Shown in pieces: positions 42,254-51,038 of a stretch of DNA of 64,000 nucleotides. The translations under genes were made by a program, and so were the position numbers. The notes under the pieces were generated by a model. The model was not told the origin of the DNA. It was given only the letters and a program-made list of their open reading frames with translations, and ran no database searches. Each line of letters opens with the position of its first letter. Positions within the stretch are counted from its first letter, which is position 1. The stretch spans positions 2,542,001 through 2,606,000 of the forward strand of contig NZ_CP035108.1 of assembly GCF_004087915.1 (NCBI RefSeq), in the 5' to 3' direction. The DNA comes from Geovibrio thiophilus (lineage in GTDB: Bacteria > Chrysiogenota > Deferribacteres > Deferribacterales > Geovibrionaceae).

Positions 42254-43478
42254 CAACAATATTTATGTCGGGCTTGACCTTGGAACAACGAAGGTCTGCA
42301 TAGTCGTTGCCAGAAAAAACGCTGACAGAAGTATAGACATTCTGGGCATAGGCAGTGTTCCCTCCAAAGGCGTGCGCAAAGGCGTAGTGGTCAATATAGA
42401 AGAAACCGTCGCCTGCATCCAGAAAGCCAAGGAAGAGGCTGAAAGGATGTCCGGCATGGAGATAAAAAGCGTAACAGCCGGACTCGCCAGCGGTCACATT
42501 AAAAGCTTCAACACCAGAGGCACCATTGCGGTTAAGAGCAGGGAAGTAACTCAGCAGGACGTGGACAGAGTCATAGAATCCGCCTCTGCGTACAATATGC
42601 AGCTCGGCGAGGAGATACTGGATGTTATCCCGCAGCAGTACATACTGGACGGACAGACAGAGATAAAATACCCCGTTGGAATGAGCGGCGTCCGCCTTGA
42701 GGTGGATGTTCATATAGTTACCGGACAGGTTTCCTCAGCCACAAACATTGTAAAATGCTGCGAAAAAGCAGGGCTGGTGGTTGATGATATAATACTTGAG
42801 CAGTTCGCCTCCGCCAAGGCTGTCCTCAGCGAGGACGAGATGGAAATAGGCGTATGCCTCATAGACGGCGGCGGCGGTACATGCGACATGGCGGTCTACA
42901 AACAGGGCGCGGTTTACCACACGGCGATCCTCCAGATAGGCGGCAACCATTTTACAAAGGATCTCTCAATAGGCTTAAGCACTCCGGAATCCGAGGCTGA
43001 AAGGCTTAAGATTAAGCACGGCTGCGTGTGGATGCCGCTGGTTTCGGATGATGAAATGGTAAACGTGACCACAGTGGGCGGCAGACCGCCCCGCAAGATA
43101 AGCAAGCCTGTTCTCACGCAGATTCTTCAGGCGAGAGGCGAGGAAATTTTTCAGATGTTCAAGGGCGAGCTCCAGAAGCACAAGCTCCTTGAGCTCATGG
43201 GCGCAGGAATAGTAGTTACTGGCGGCTTAAGCAACTTTGAAGGAATTGAAGAGCTTGCCACAAGTGTTTTTAATACGCCCGTAAGGGTCGGAAGACCCAT
43301 AAATATAGGCGGACTGACGGATCTTGTTTCGGATCCCAGATACGCCACTGCCGTTGGGCTTGCCATTTACGCCACCAGAAAAGGGAAGGCGGGGGCAAAG
43401 CTCTCAAGAGGCAGCGAGGACAAAGTTTTCGGAAGCATATTCCAAAGAATGAAAGGATGGTTAAAAGAGTTCTTTTAA
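42240..43478 (+). CDS. ftsA: Cell division protein FtsA
   Basis: FtsA (412 residues) is an actin-like protein that anchors FtsZ to the membrane. The phosphate-1 loop VGLDLGTTKVCIVVA, SHS2-type subdomain (SVPSKGVRKGVVVNIEETVACIQKAKEEAERMSGMEI), LIDGGGGTCDMAVY, IVVTGGLSNFEGIEELA and the C-terminal amphipathic membrane-targeting helix (FQRMKGWLKEFF) are present. It ends 18 bases before ftsZ. Confidence 0.97.
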   Translation: MSQDNNNIYVGLDLGTTKVCIVVARKNADRSIDILGIGSVPSKGVRKGVVVNIEETVACIQKAKEEAERMSGMEIKSVTAGLASGHIKSFNTRGTIAVKSREVTQQDVDRVIESASAYNMQLGEEILDVIPQQYILDGQTEIKYPVGMSGVRLEVDVHIVTGQVSSATNIVKCCEKAGLVVDDIILEQFASAKAVLSEDEMEIGVCLIDGGGGTCDMAVYKQGAVYHTAILQIGGNHFTKDLSIGLSTPESEAERLKIKHGCVWMPLVSDDEMVNVTTVGGRPPRKISKPVLTQILQARGEEIFQMFKGELQKHKLLELMGAGIVVTGGLSNFEGIEELATSVFNTPVRVGRPINIGGLTDLVSDPRYATAVGLAIYATRKGKAGAKLSRGSEDKVFGSIFQRMKGWLKEFF

Positions 43479-43496
43479 GCATATCAGGGGGTTTGT

Positions 43497-44633
43497 ATGT
43501 TTGAATTCGTAGATGTCAAGCAGGGCGCGTGCATCAAGGTGATCGGCGTCGGCGGAGCAGGCGGAAACGCAATCAACAACATGATCGAACATGGTATCGA
43601 GGGCGTGGAATTTATCGCTGCAAATACGGATCAGCAAGCGCTGAGAACGAATAAAGCACCGAATAAAATCCAGCTCGGTACAACGCTGACCAAAGGGCTC
43701 GGCGCGGGCGGAGTGCCCGAACAAGGCAAAAAAGCCGCCATTGAGGATCTTGAGGCTATAGAGGCTCAGCTCAAAGGAGCCGATCTCGTTTTCATAGCCG
43801 CAGGAATGGGCGGCGGAACGGGAACAGGAGCCGCTCCGGTTATAGCCAGCGTGGCTAAAGAGCTCGGCGCGCTTACTGTCGCGGTTGTCTCAAAACCCTT
43901 CTCTTGGGAAGGCAAAAAGAGAAACGGCAACGCCGAACAGGGCTTGGAGTTCCTGAAAAATCACGTGGATACCTATATTGTGGTTCCCAACGACAGAATC
44001 ACGGCGGAATGCAAGGACAACACCCTCTTTGAGGATGCGTTCAGAATGGCTGATGATATTCTCCGTCAGGGCGTACAGGGTATCAGCGACTCCATCAACG
44101 GAAACGGTTACATCAACGTGGACTTCGCGGATATACGCTCAATCATGGAGTCAAAAGGCATGGCTCTCATGGGCATAGGCGAAGCCTCAGGCGAAAACAG
44201 GGACATTGAGGCGGCGGAACGCGCGCTTAAGTCTCCCCTTCTCGCCGATGTCAGCATACACGGGGCTGAAGGTCTGCTTGTCAACATAGCATGCGGAAAA
44301 GACCTTAAAATGCACGAGGTGCAGAACATCGCCACCAAGATACATGACAGCGCCGGAGACAACGCCAATATTTACGAAGGCGTGGTCATTGACCCCAACT
44401 TCAACGGCTCCATAAGAGTTACCGTTGTTGCCACCGGTCTCGGCAAAAGAGAAAAGAAGCAGGCAAAAAGCCCTGAGCTTGAAAGCTTCCTGAATAAACA
44501 GCCTAAGAATGTTTCCACTTTTAAAGAAAAAGTGGCAAAAATAACAGAAAGGGATCATTCCCTTAAAACAGTGAGCGATGCCAAGGAAGAGGAATTTGAT
44601 ATTCCGGCTTATCTCAGGTATCAGCAGGACTAA
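43497..44633 (+). CDS. ftsZ: Cell division protein FtsZ
   Basis: FtsZ (378 residues) is the tubulin-like GTPase of the division ring. Visible are IKVIGVGGAGGNAINNMI, the GTP-binding GGGTGTGAAPVIA tubulin signature, the T7 synergy-loop region (NVDFADIRSIM) and the C-terminal conserved peptide DIPAYLRYQ that binds FtsA. The linker between core and tail is short (about 50 residues). A strong ribosome binding site (AGGGGG) precedes it. It closes the dcw cluster. Confidence 0.98.
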   Translation: MFEFVDVKQGACIKVIGVGGAGGNAINNMIEHGIEGVEFIAANTDQQALRTNKAPNKIQLGTTLTKGLGAGGVPEQGKKAAIEDLEAIEAQLKGADLVFIAAGMGGGTGTGAAPVIASVAKELGALTVAVVSKPFSWEGKKRNGNAEQGLEFLKNHVDTYIVVPNDRITAECKDNTLFEDAFRMADDILRQGVQGISDSINGNGYINVDFADIRSIMESKGMALMGIGEASGENRDIEAAERALKSPLLADVSIHGAEGLLVNIACGKDLKMHEVQNIATKIHDSAGDNANIYEGVVIDPNFNGSIRVTVVATGLGKREKKQAKSPELESFLNKQPKNVSTFKEKVAKITERDHSLKTVSDAKEEEFDIPAYLRYQQD

Positions 44634-44648
44634 GGATAGATCCGGCTG

Positions 44649-45701
44649 ATGAAAGTTCTGAACATCATAAATGTGAGGTGGTACAACGCCACCGCGTGGT
44701 ACGGTCACATGCTGTCTCTGGGGCTTGAGGCTCTGGGGCATAAGACAGCGGTAATGGGACTGCCCGGCACGCCTCCGGTAATTAAGGCTAAAGAGGCGGG
44801 GCTTCAAACCTATGAAGCGGAGCTGAACAGCCTGAACCCGCTTAAGCTTATTAAGTCTGCGGCGGTTTTCGGTAAAGCTGTTAAGGAATTTAAGCCCGAT
44901 GTGGTTGTGTGCCACAGAGGTGAGTTTTTCTTCTACTTCACCCATGTGCGTTTCTGGGAAAAACCGGAGTGGAAGCTGGTCAGGGTGAGGGGCGACCGCA
45001 GACCCCCCAAGGCGGATGCCCTCTCCCGCTGGCTTTATCATAACGCAGTGGATAAGGTTGTAACATCCTCCGAATCCATGCGCAGGTTTCATCTGGATAA
45101 TCTCAAACTCCCTCCTAATAAAGTTGTAACCCTGTACGGCGGCGTGGAGACGGAGCTTTTCAGCCGGAACGAAGACGGCAGACAAAGAGTCAGACACGAA
45201 TTCGGCTTTTCGGACAATGACTTTGTTCTGGGTATACTCGGCAGATACGACACCGTAAAGGGGCATGAATCCCTTTTCCGTGCCGTGGAAGAACTCAGAA
45301 ACGAAGGCATGGACAAAATCCGCCTTCTGATAGCCGGTGTTGACGCGTGCATGAATGAAAAAGACATCAAACTGATGCTGGAAAACCGCGGTATACAAGG
45401 CATAACAGCTGTAACAGGCAAAAGAGACGACATTGCCGATGTTATCAGCGCCATGGATCTGGGTGTGATCCCCTCCCTCGGCTCCGAAGCAGTGTGCCGT
45501 GTTGGAATGGAGATGCTCTCCTGCGGTGTGCCCGTAATCGGTTCCGATATAGGAGTAATTCCTGAAATAATTCCCCCCTCAAACATTTTCATAGCCGGCG
45601 ATGTTCAGTCAATCAAAAACCGTATAAGAGACTACAAAGCTTATCATAAAAGCTATGACTACATAGATTTTGCGGAACAGTTCGCGTCTTTTTTCAATTG
45701 A
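44649..45701 (+). CDS. Glycosyltransferase family 4 protein
   Basis: The 350-residue protein has the GT-B plan: an N-terminal acceptor domain (MKVLNIINVRWYNATAWYGHMLSLGLEALGHKTAVMGLPG) and a C-terminal donor domain (FVLGILGRYDTVKGHESLFRAVEEL; VIPSLGSEAVCRVGMEMLSCGVPVIGSDIGVIPEII) with the E-x7-E-type nucleotide-sugar motif (EAVCRVGME). Such enzymes build lipopolysaccharide core or surface glycans; acceptor and sugar are unknown. It starts 15 bases after ftsZ and may be co-transcribed, but no sugar-pathway neighbours are present. Confidence 0.88.
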   Translation: MKVLNIINVRWYNATAWYGHMLSLGLEALGHKTAVMGLPGTPPVIKAKEAGLQTYEAELNSLNPLKLIKSAAVFGKAVKEFKPDVVVCHRGEFFFYFTHVRFWEKPEWKLVRVRGDRRPPKADALSRWLYHNAVDKVVTSSESMRRFHLDNLKLPPNKVVTLYGGVETELFSRNEDGRQRVRHEFGFSDNDFVLGILGRYDTVKGHESLFRAVEELRNEGMDKIRLLIAGVDACMNEKDIKLMLENRGIQGITAVTGKRDDIADVISAMDLGVIPSLGSEAVCRVGMEMLSCGVPVIGSDIGVIPEIIPPSNIFIAGDVQSIKNRIRDYKAYHKSYDYIDFAEQFASFFN

Positions 45702-45903
45702 CAAAGATTATGAATAGGAATAACAATTAAATATATATATAATCCCGATAGGATTAAATCATTTAGCAAAACATATCAACTAGTTATGTTGCGATAAAAA
45801 GGAATCGGGAGTTAATTTAATTCGTCTTTAAAAAGATGTAAGAACAATCTGAACAGACTGGAGTTATTTATCAGCTTTTGCAGATTATTCGGGGGTCAAT
45901 CTT

Positions 45904-47541
45904 ATGCGCCTTTCTATCAAAACCGTCATAATAATTATCATTACTGCCGTGCCCGGCATAACGGCAGGGTTCATCGGTATCAAAAACTACTTTTTCTTCA
46001 GGCAGATAATGCCCGGCGATGAAGCCAGCACCCACGCGCTGGAACTGGCTTCCACAGGGCTTACAGTCTCCATAATATGTATTCTCACTTCTGTTGTTCT
46101 GGCATTTGTGATCCCATTTACGGCTTTCAGAAGAGTGAGCTGCGGAGTCAGGGAATTCGGACTTACGCTCAAGGCGGCTCTCAGCGGCGACCTCACCAGA
46201 AGGGTTCCCGTCTCCGAGTGCGCAGGAGAAATGAAGGAACTGGGAGCCGGACTCAACGAGCTGCTGGACAAACTGGACAATACAATCTCCGAGTTCTACC
46301 ACGCCGCAAACAACATCAGAAGCCTCGCCGACAACCTCTCCTCTGTGAATGCCGAAGTCAACGGGCAGATCAACATTATCAATGACAATGTTAGCAATGT
46401 TTCCAGCGCCGCAGAAGAACTAACCTCCACGGGACAAAGCGTTCTCTCCACATGCAAGGTATCCTTCGAGCTTGTTGAGGATTGCAGCGGCAGGGTTAAA
46501 ACAGGCATAAACATAATCACCAGCAACCGCAAAAGTATGGAGAACATATCCTCCAGCATCTCATCAATATCCGCCGTGGTTGAGGAGTTTCTCAAGCAGT
46601 CCGAGAAAATAGAAAACATAGTAGTCTCCATAAAAGAAATCGCCGATCAGACAAACCTTCTGGCGCTCAATGCAGCAATCGAAGCCGCCAGAGCGGGCGA
46701 ACACGGACGCGGTTTCGCCGTTGTTGCAGACGAGGTGCGCAAGCTTGCCGGAAAAACCACCGACTCCACAGAGCAGATCGGCACGGTTATCAGAGAGCTT
46801 CAGTACAAAATAAACGATGTTTTCGGCAAGGTTCAGGAAGGTGTTGAAAACGTTGAGAAAGGCATTGAGTTCTCAGGAGAATCAGTAAACTCCATCAACA
46901 TCATTGCGGGCAGCATCAACGAACTCACAAGCCAGCTTAACGGAATTGTACGCGCTATGGAGGAAGAAAACCTCGCTCTCGGCGAAGTATCAAACAGCAC
47001 AGTCGAAATATCCGATATGTCTTCAAACATTCTCCACATGGCAAACGAGTCCGTAATAGCGGGCAGCAACCTTCTGGATGTCACCAAAGGACTGACGGAA
47101 AGTGTTTCCGGATTCAAAACATCCGGCGGGGACGAGTTCATAAAATGGTCTTCAGTCCTTGAAACAGGCGTTCACCAGTTTGACGACCAGCACAAAAAGC
47201 TCGTCAGCATAATCAACAACCTCTACAACGCCATCAGAGAAAATAAAGGCAGGCAGATGCTTGAGCGCACGCTGAACGAGCTTGTGGAATATACTGTCTA
47301 TCACTTTGACTCAGAAGAAAAAGCATTTCAGAAATACGGCTTCCCCATGAGCGCAAACCACATAAAATCCCATGAGAAACTTAAGGCTGCCGTCGGGCAG
47401 TTCCTTGACAACTATAAGAAAGGAAAAGAGGTAATAGGCTTTAACCTTATGAGCTTTCTTCAGGATTGGCTGAAAAACCACATAATGCACGAAGACAAGG
47501 AATACGGCAAGCATCTTGCCGCGAAAATGAACGGAAGATAA
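45904..47541 (+). CDS. Methyl-accepting chemotaxis protein with C-terminal hemerythrin domain
   Basis: The 545-residue receptor has a membrane helix at about 7-24, a very short periplasmic loop (about 30 residues), a second helix (about 52-74), a HAMP-like segment ([26 protein letters not shown]), the signalling hairpin with [37 protein letters not shown], and at residues about 415-545 a bacteriohemerythrin domain ([49 protein letters not shown]). All expected His and acidic diiron ligands are visible. With almost no periplasmic domain, the input is probably cytoplasmic oxygen (or NO) bound by the diiron site. Confidence 0.93.
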   Translation: MRLSIKTVIIIIITAVPGITAGFIGIKNYFFFRQIMPGDEASTHALELASTGLTVSIICILTSVVLAFVIPFTAFRRVSCGVREFGLTLKAALSGDLTRRVPVSECAGEMKELGAGLNELLDKLDNTISEFYHAANNIRSLADNLSSVNAEVNGQINIINDNVSNVSSAAEELTSTGQSVLSTCKVSFELVEDCSGRVKTGINIITSNRKSMENISSSISSISAVVEEFLKQSEKIENIVVSIKEIADQTNLLALNAAIEAARAGEHGRGFAVVADEVRKLAGKTTDSTEQIGTVIRELQYKINDVFGKVQEGVENVEKGIEFSGESVNSINIIAGSINELTSQLNGIVRAMEEENLALGEVSNSTVEISDMSSNILHMANESVIAGSNLLDVTKGLTESVSGFKTSGGDEFIKWSSVLETGVHQFDDQHKKLVSIINNLYNAIRENKGRQMLERTLNELVEYTVYHFDSEEKAFQKYGFPMSANHIKSHEKLKAAVGQFLDNYKKGKEVIGFNLMSFLQDWLKNHIMHEDKEYGKHLAAKMNGR

Positions 47542-47580
47542 ACCCTGCATCCCGTTTTTAAAGCGTGGTTTTTTATTAAG

Positions 47581-47592
47581 TCTGTTAACAGA
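47581..47592. promoter_or_regulatory. Perfect 12-bp palindrome TCTGTTAACAGA
   Basis: A 12-bp perfect palindrome lies between the MCP gene and the tRNA promoter, about 43 bases before the -35 element. It may be a regulator site or chance; no second copy was found nearby. Confidence 0.35.
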
Positions 47593-47634
47593 AAAGACGG
47601 TTTAAATATTTGAAAAGTTTTTTAAATTTTATTG

Positions 47635-47663
47635 TTGACACGAAAGGATAAAGCTGATAAAAA
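47635..47663 (+). promoter_or_regulatory. Sigma-70 promoter of tRNA-Leu
   Basis: TTGACA (47635-47640), a 17-base spacer and TAAAAA (47658-47663) lie 29 bases before the tRNA. The -35 is a perfect consensus. Confidence 0.75.
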
Positions 47664-47691
47664 TTCGTTCTCGCTTGAGAGATTATAACTC

Positions 47692-47776
47692 GCCGAGGTG
47701 GTGGAATTGGTAGACACGCAGGACTAAGGATCCTGTGGGAGTTAATCCTGTGGGGGTTCGAGTCCCCCCCCCGGCA
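47692..47776 (+). tRNA. tRNA-Leu, anticodon apparently AAG
   Basis: This is a class II tRNA: acceptor start GCCGAGG, D-arm with GGAATTGGTAGACAC, anticodon stem CAGGA/TCCTG with loop CTAAGGA (anticodon AAG at 47726-47728), a long variable arm (GGGA/TCCT), T-arm GGGGG-TTCGAGT-CCCCC and acceptor end CCCCGGC plus discriminator A. CCA is not encoded. Two oddities: A34 in a bacterial leucine tRNA (GAG is usual for CUY codons), and an A5-C68 mismatch in the acceptor stem. Confidence 0.9.
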
Positions 47777-47786
47777 CTAGGTTTCA

Positions 47787-47817
47787 GAGCCCCGCACATT
47801 TGCGGGGCTCTTTTTTT
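47787..47817 (+). terminator. Intrinsic terminator after tRNA-Leu
   Basis: GAGCCCCGCA (47787-47796) pairs perfectly with TGCGGGGCTC (47801-47810) around a 4-nt loop, followed by seven T (47811-47817). It ends the tRNA transcript. The phage genes run toward it from the other side, and their transcript must stop at or before it. Confidence 0.92.
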
Positions 47818-47836
47818 ACACTCGTATTACACTTAC

Positions 47837-47942
47837 TACAGCGTTCAATTACAGCGTTCAATCAATTTTGCGACCAAATTCAATATAATCTGCGACCATC
47901 TTAAAGGCAGAATCAGCCGAAAATTCAGCCAATTCTGCGACC
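47837..47942. repeat. Short repeats between tRNA-Leu and the phage cassette
   Basis: A perfect 13-bp tandem duplication (TACAGCGTTCAAT at 47837-47849 and 47850-47862) is followed by three copies of TGCGACC at 47869, 47891 and 47936. The spacings of 22 and 45 bases are close to two and four helical turns. No gene is visible. It may be a phage end, an integration scar or a protein-binding array. Confidence 0.6.
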
Positions 47943-47945
47943 TTT

Positions 47946-48221
47946 TTACATTTTCCCGAACCTCGCCTTCACTTCCGCCACGTGGCTTTCCCAAGTTCCG
48001 GCATACTGCTTATCAAGCTGCTGTTGCCAGCTTCCGTATGCCCCTCTGCGGAGCGCGGCATAATGCTCAATGCGCACAGCCTCCACAGCCTCCGCTGTCG
48101 GTTCGTAAGTAACGTTCCCGTCATCGTCATATTCAGTCAAATGCGCTGCTACCGCCCCATTTATCTTTTCATCCGTCATTGACGCCGCAAGACTCTCAAA
48201 CCATTTTTCAAAAGCTTCCAT
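47946..48221 (-). CDS. Small phage protein, distal gene of the cassette
   Basis: The 91-residue acidic protein (EDDGNVTYEPTAEAVEAVRIEHYAALRRGAYGSWQQQLDKQYAGTWESHVAEVKARFGKM) has a C-terminal pattern (R-x-x-AYGSxxxQLD then W) reminiscent of small tail-associated proteins found after fibre genes in many phages. Its role is not known; a fibre-assembly helper is a guess from position. It starts 9 bases after the fibre gene stop. Confidence 0.7.
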   Translation of the reverse strand: MEAFEKWFESLAASMTDEKINGAVAAHLTEYDDDGNVTYEPTAEAVEAVRIEHYAALRRGAYGSWQQQLDKQYAGTWESHVAEVKARFGKM

Positions 48222-48230
48222 ATCTCCTCC

Positions 48231-49400
48231 CTACAGTTTGTTGGTGTATGCGCTCAGTGCCCACCACTGCGCACCGTGCGCACCATGCCGAACAGCCAGT
48301 ACCTTTTCATGGTTGTTCGGCACACCAAGAACAACTCCGTTCGGAGCCAATACGCAGCCCCACCATTTTGCACTGCCGCTGAAACTGCCCATGATCTCGG
48401 TAGAGTTGTCTGTCGGATTGATAACCAAAATCTGCTCTGCATTATAAGGCACACAATATATCTTTCCGTCAGGAGCGAGTACCCCGCCGAACCACCTTGC
48501 TGAACCGCTGAAACTGCCGAAAAGCTCGGTGGTGTTGTCCGACGGATCAATGACCAGAATTTGAGAAGCCCCGCCCGGGACACAGTATATCTTTCCGCTC
48601 GGGGCGAGAACGCATCCGTACCACTTCGCCGTGCCGCTGAAACTGCCGATGATTTCGGCGGAGTTGTCTGTCGGGTCGATAACCAAAATCTGTGCTGAGT
48701 TCAGCGGAGCGCAGTATATTTTCCCGTTCGGTGCTAAGGCTCCTCCGAACCACTTAGCACCACCTTCAAAACTGCCGATAAGTTCAGTTGAGTTATCTGC
48801 CGGATTTATAACAAGTATCTGCGCTGCATCGTAAGGAATGCAGTATATCTTCCCGTTCGGAGCAAGCACCGCACCAGCCCATTTTTTTGTACCGCCGAAA
48901 CTGCCGATAAGCTCAGTTGAGTTATCTGCCGGATTTATAACAAGAATCTGCGTGGAGTTATAAGGCGCACAGTAAATCTTCCCGTTAGGCGCAAGCACTC
49001 CGCCGAACCACCTTGCTGAACCGCCGAAACTGCCGATAAGCTCGGTGGTGTTGTCTGTGGGATTGATAGCAAGAATCTGCGTGGAGCTATAAGGCGCACA
49101 GTACACTTTTCCGTTCGGAGCCAATACCCCCCCTCTCCATTTCCCCGTGCCGCTGAAATCCCCGAAAAGCAGCCCGCCGCTCAATGCACCCGCCGGATCC
49201 GTTGATGCGTATGCTTCGAGAGGGTTAGAATGCGGCGCACCGCCGACAGCCCCTTCCAGATTAACCTTAAGCCTGCCGGACTGCTGATCAAAAACAAGGT
49301 TCAGCACCTCATCCTCTGTTTTATATTTTGCTTTAAGGCGGGAATCAGCCGAGTCGAAAACGCTGTTCAGTATCTCCGCCGATGTTTTTCTTTTTGACAT
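48231..49400 (-). CDS. Phage tail fibre-like protein with seven propeller repeats
   Basis: The 389-residue protein has an N-terminal anchor with two short repeats (EILNSVFDSADSRLKAKY, EVLNLVFDQQSGRLKVNL), then, from about residue 78, seven repeats of roughly 43 residues: F-x-G-x-x-K/R-W-x-G-x-VLAPNGKIYC-x-P-x-x-x-x-QILVINP-x-DN-S/T-T-E-L-I-G-S. The seventh is truncated and ends in a basic, Trp-containing tail. Seven repeats suggest one complete seven-bladed beta-propeller, probably binding a surface ligand. The DNA shows the same 129-base periodicity, so repeat number could change by recombination. Confidence 0.85.
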   Translation of the reverse strand: MSKRKTSAEILNSVFDSADSRLKAKYKTEDEVLNLVFDQQSGRLKVNLEGAVGGAPHSNPLEAYASTDPAGALSGGLLFGDFSGTGKWRGGVLAPNGKVYCAPYSSTQILAINPTDNTTELIGSFGGSARWFGGVLAPNGKIYCAPYNSTQILVINPADNSTELIGSFGGTKKWAGAVLAPNGKIYCIPYDAAQILVINPADNSTELIGSFEGGAKWFGGALAPNGKIYCAPLNSAQILVIDPTDNSAEIIGSFSGTAKWYGCVLAPSGKIYCVPGGASQILVIDPSDNTTELFGSFSGSARWFGGVLAPDGKIYCVPYNAEQILVINPTDNSTEIMGSFSGSAKWWGCVLAPNGVVLGVPNNHEKVLAVRHGAHGAQWWALSAYTNKL

Positions 49401-49409
49401 ATCTTCCCC

Positions 49410-49619
49410 CTAGAGCTTCTTTTTCACTTCGCCGAGATCCACCATACCAAGCGAGGCGGCAACCTCGTTAACTATGCGGTCGTCTATCGCTGTTTTTGTG
49501 GATGCGGCAAGCTCCTTGAGCACTCCGATCACAACCATGGTAATTATCTTTTCCGTCAAAAAAGCCTTCGCGACGCCGAGCATTGCGCCCGAAAACATCT
49601 TAACCAGTATCGAAATCAT
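49410..49619 (-). CDS. Small phage membrane protein, possible holin
   Basis: The 69-residue protein has a hydrophobic N-terminal half (MISILVKMFSGAMLGVAKAFLTEKIITMVVIGVLKELAAS), with one clear and one weak membrane-like helix, and a charged tail ending KKKL. It sits next to the endolysin gene with a 4-base overlap, so a holin role is plausible, but no family match is recognised. Confidence 0.6.
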   Translation of the reverse strand: MISILVKMFSGAMLGVAKAFLTEKIITMVVIGVLKELAASTKTAIDDRIVNEVAASLGMVDLGEVKKKL

Positions 49620-50047
49620 TTTCCCTCTCCCGCGTGTTTATACGCTTTTTCAAAACTCACATACTCACCGCCTATCCTTCCCCAGCGGGCACTGTAGCCT
49701 CTTATGTCCAGATGAAAGCCCGGCGTGTTCCAGTCCGGGTAGATCCCAAGCCCAACGTACGCCGCACTGACCTGCCCCAGAAACTCAGTCTCATGCAGCG
49801 CCCTGAGCAGGCAGTCCACCGCCTCAGGGAAGCTCATTCCATCTATATGGAAGTCCGCCGCGTCTCCTCTGTAATGCCTGCTGCCTGAGGCATGCCCGCC
49901 CTCTTCATAGCCGCAGTGGATGGTAAACGGTTTTCCCGTCTTTTCTCTCAGTTTGTCCAAGAGCAGCAGCAGTGCAGGGTTCATCCTGCCCGCGTCCCCC
50001 CATTTTTCGTTTTCGGTAAAATATTTAAGGTTTTTCCAGATCATCAC
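49616..50047 (-). CDS. Phage M15-type peptidase (endolysin)
   Basis: The 143-residue protein has the M15 zinc-binding pattern S-x-H-x-x-G-x-A-x-D at residues 56-65 (SRHYRGDAAD) and a second zinc ligand in FHLDI. M15 peptidases cut peptidoglycan stem peptides; as the only lysis enzyme visible it would open the cell wall. It lacks a signal peptide, so export would need a holin-like neighbour. It starts within the end of the upstream gene. Confidence 0.87.
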   Translation of the reverse strand: MMIWKNLKYFTENEKWGDAGRMNPALLLLLDKLREKTGKPFTIHCGYEEGGHASGSRHYRGDAADFHIDGMSFPEAVDCLLRALHETEFLGQVSAAYVGLGIYPDWNTPGFHLDIRGYSARWGRIGGEYVSFEKAYKHAGEGK

Positions 50048-51038
50048 TCCCTCCCCCGTTTCTCACCTTTATCAGAACAGCCGAAGCCGAAGCCTCACCT
50101 ATGCCAAAATCAGCCCTGCCGTCCGAGCAGGGAAACACCTGTTTCTGAAGTCCGTTTCTGCCGTACATATAAACGGTAAAACCAGTATCCTCCGTGTTTG
50201 TTCCGGTGACGCAGGAAGTGAGGAGAAACTCCCCACCGCTGTTTCTGCCGCCGTAAAAGCCGCTGAATGAGCGGATCTTCTCACCGCTGTAGACAGGATA
50301 TACGAACCAGTCCTCCCGCAGATGCGCCGTTTCGTCATAGTCAGACCCGAAACCGAGGCGGTATGAACGCTCCACAATCCATCTGTCGCCGTCTATGATT
50401 TCCTGAGCAGTATGCTCGTAAATACAGGCGCTCAGTCCCGCATAGCCTCCCTGACTGCTGAGAGTAAGCCGCCCTCCCCATGTATCAAGCACGCAGAAGT
50501 CGTAATACTCCTGCTCCTCTGTCAGAACAGTTCCGTTCAGGATGAGTTTGTGCGAGGTAATGCTGAGGCAGGCGTCAACCTCTGTTTTTACAGATTCAGT
50601 TGCGTATCCGCCGCTGTCGGCAAGGGGTTCAGCCCTTGTATAACCGCTTTCAAAGTCCTCATCCGAAACAAACTCATCGGGAATAATCTCCCCGTCCTTT
50701 GCTATGTACCAGCCGCCGTCAGCCTGATATGCCGTCCGGTACGTGAAGCAGGGTCTGGCGCCTCCGGTGAAGCCGATTACAAGAGGAATACCTCTTATAA
50801 AGCAGACAATGACATCATCCCCCGCTGTAAAAACCGCAGCAGAGCCCCTTACCGAGCCGTCAGGATATGCTTCCTCAATGCCGGTGCATTTATAGAATAC
50901 CGGCACCGAAGTATATATATCTCCGTCCACATCAACTTCAGCCTTATCCGTTTCAGTATTTACTGAGAGAACCACTCCTTTTCTGAACTCTGTGCCCGAA
51001 ACTGCGGCGCCTATGTTTTCCAAAGGATATTTTTCCAT
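50025..51038 (-). CDS. Phage structural protein, possible baseplate/spike
   Basis: The 337-residue protein begins with a beta-rich segment (GVVLSVNTETDKAEVDVDGDIYTSVPVFYKCTGIEEAYPDGSVRGSAAVFTAGDDVIVCFIRGIPLVIGF) that looks like the OB-fold of gpV/gp5-type baseplate spikes, followed by about 240 residues of acidic beta-rich sequence without recognisable motifs. It overlaps the endolysin gene by 23 bases and abuts the upstream gene. The spike assignment is an inference from the N-terminal pattern. Confidence 0.6.
   Translation of the reverse strand: MEKYPLENIGAAVSGTEFRKGVVLSVNTETDKAEVDVDGDIYTSVPVFYKCTGIEEAYPDGSVRGSAAVFTAGDDVIVCFIRGIPLVIGFTGGARPCFTYRTAYQADGGWYIAKDGEIIPDEFVSDEDFESGYTRAEPLADSGGYATESVKTEVDACLSITSHKLILNGTVLTEEQEYYDFCVLDTWGGRLTLSSQGGYAGLSACIYEHTAQEIIDGDRWIVERSYRLGFGSDYDETAHLREDWFVYPVYSGEKIRSFSGFYGGRNSGGEFLLTSCVTGTNTEDTGFTVYMYGRNGLQKQVFPCSDGRADFGIGEASASAVLIKVRNGGGSDDLEKP

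Noticed and set aside
48231-49400. CRISPR array in the regularly repeated 129-base units
   Set aside because: The repeats are in-frame protein repeats in one long coding region; unit length and divergence are not those of CRISPR.
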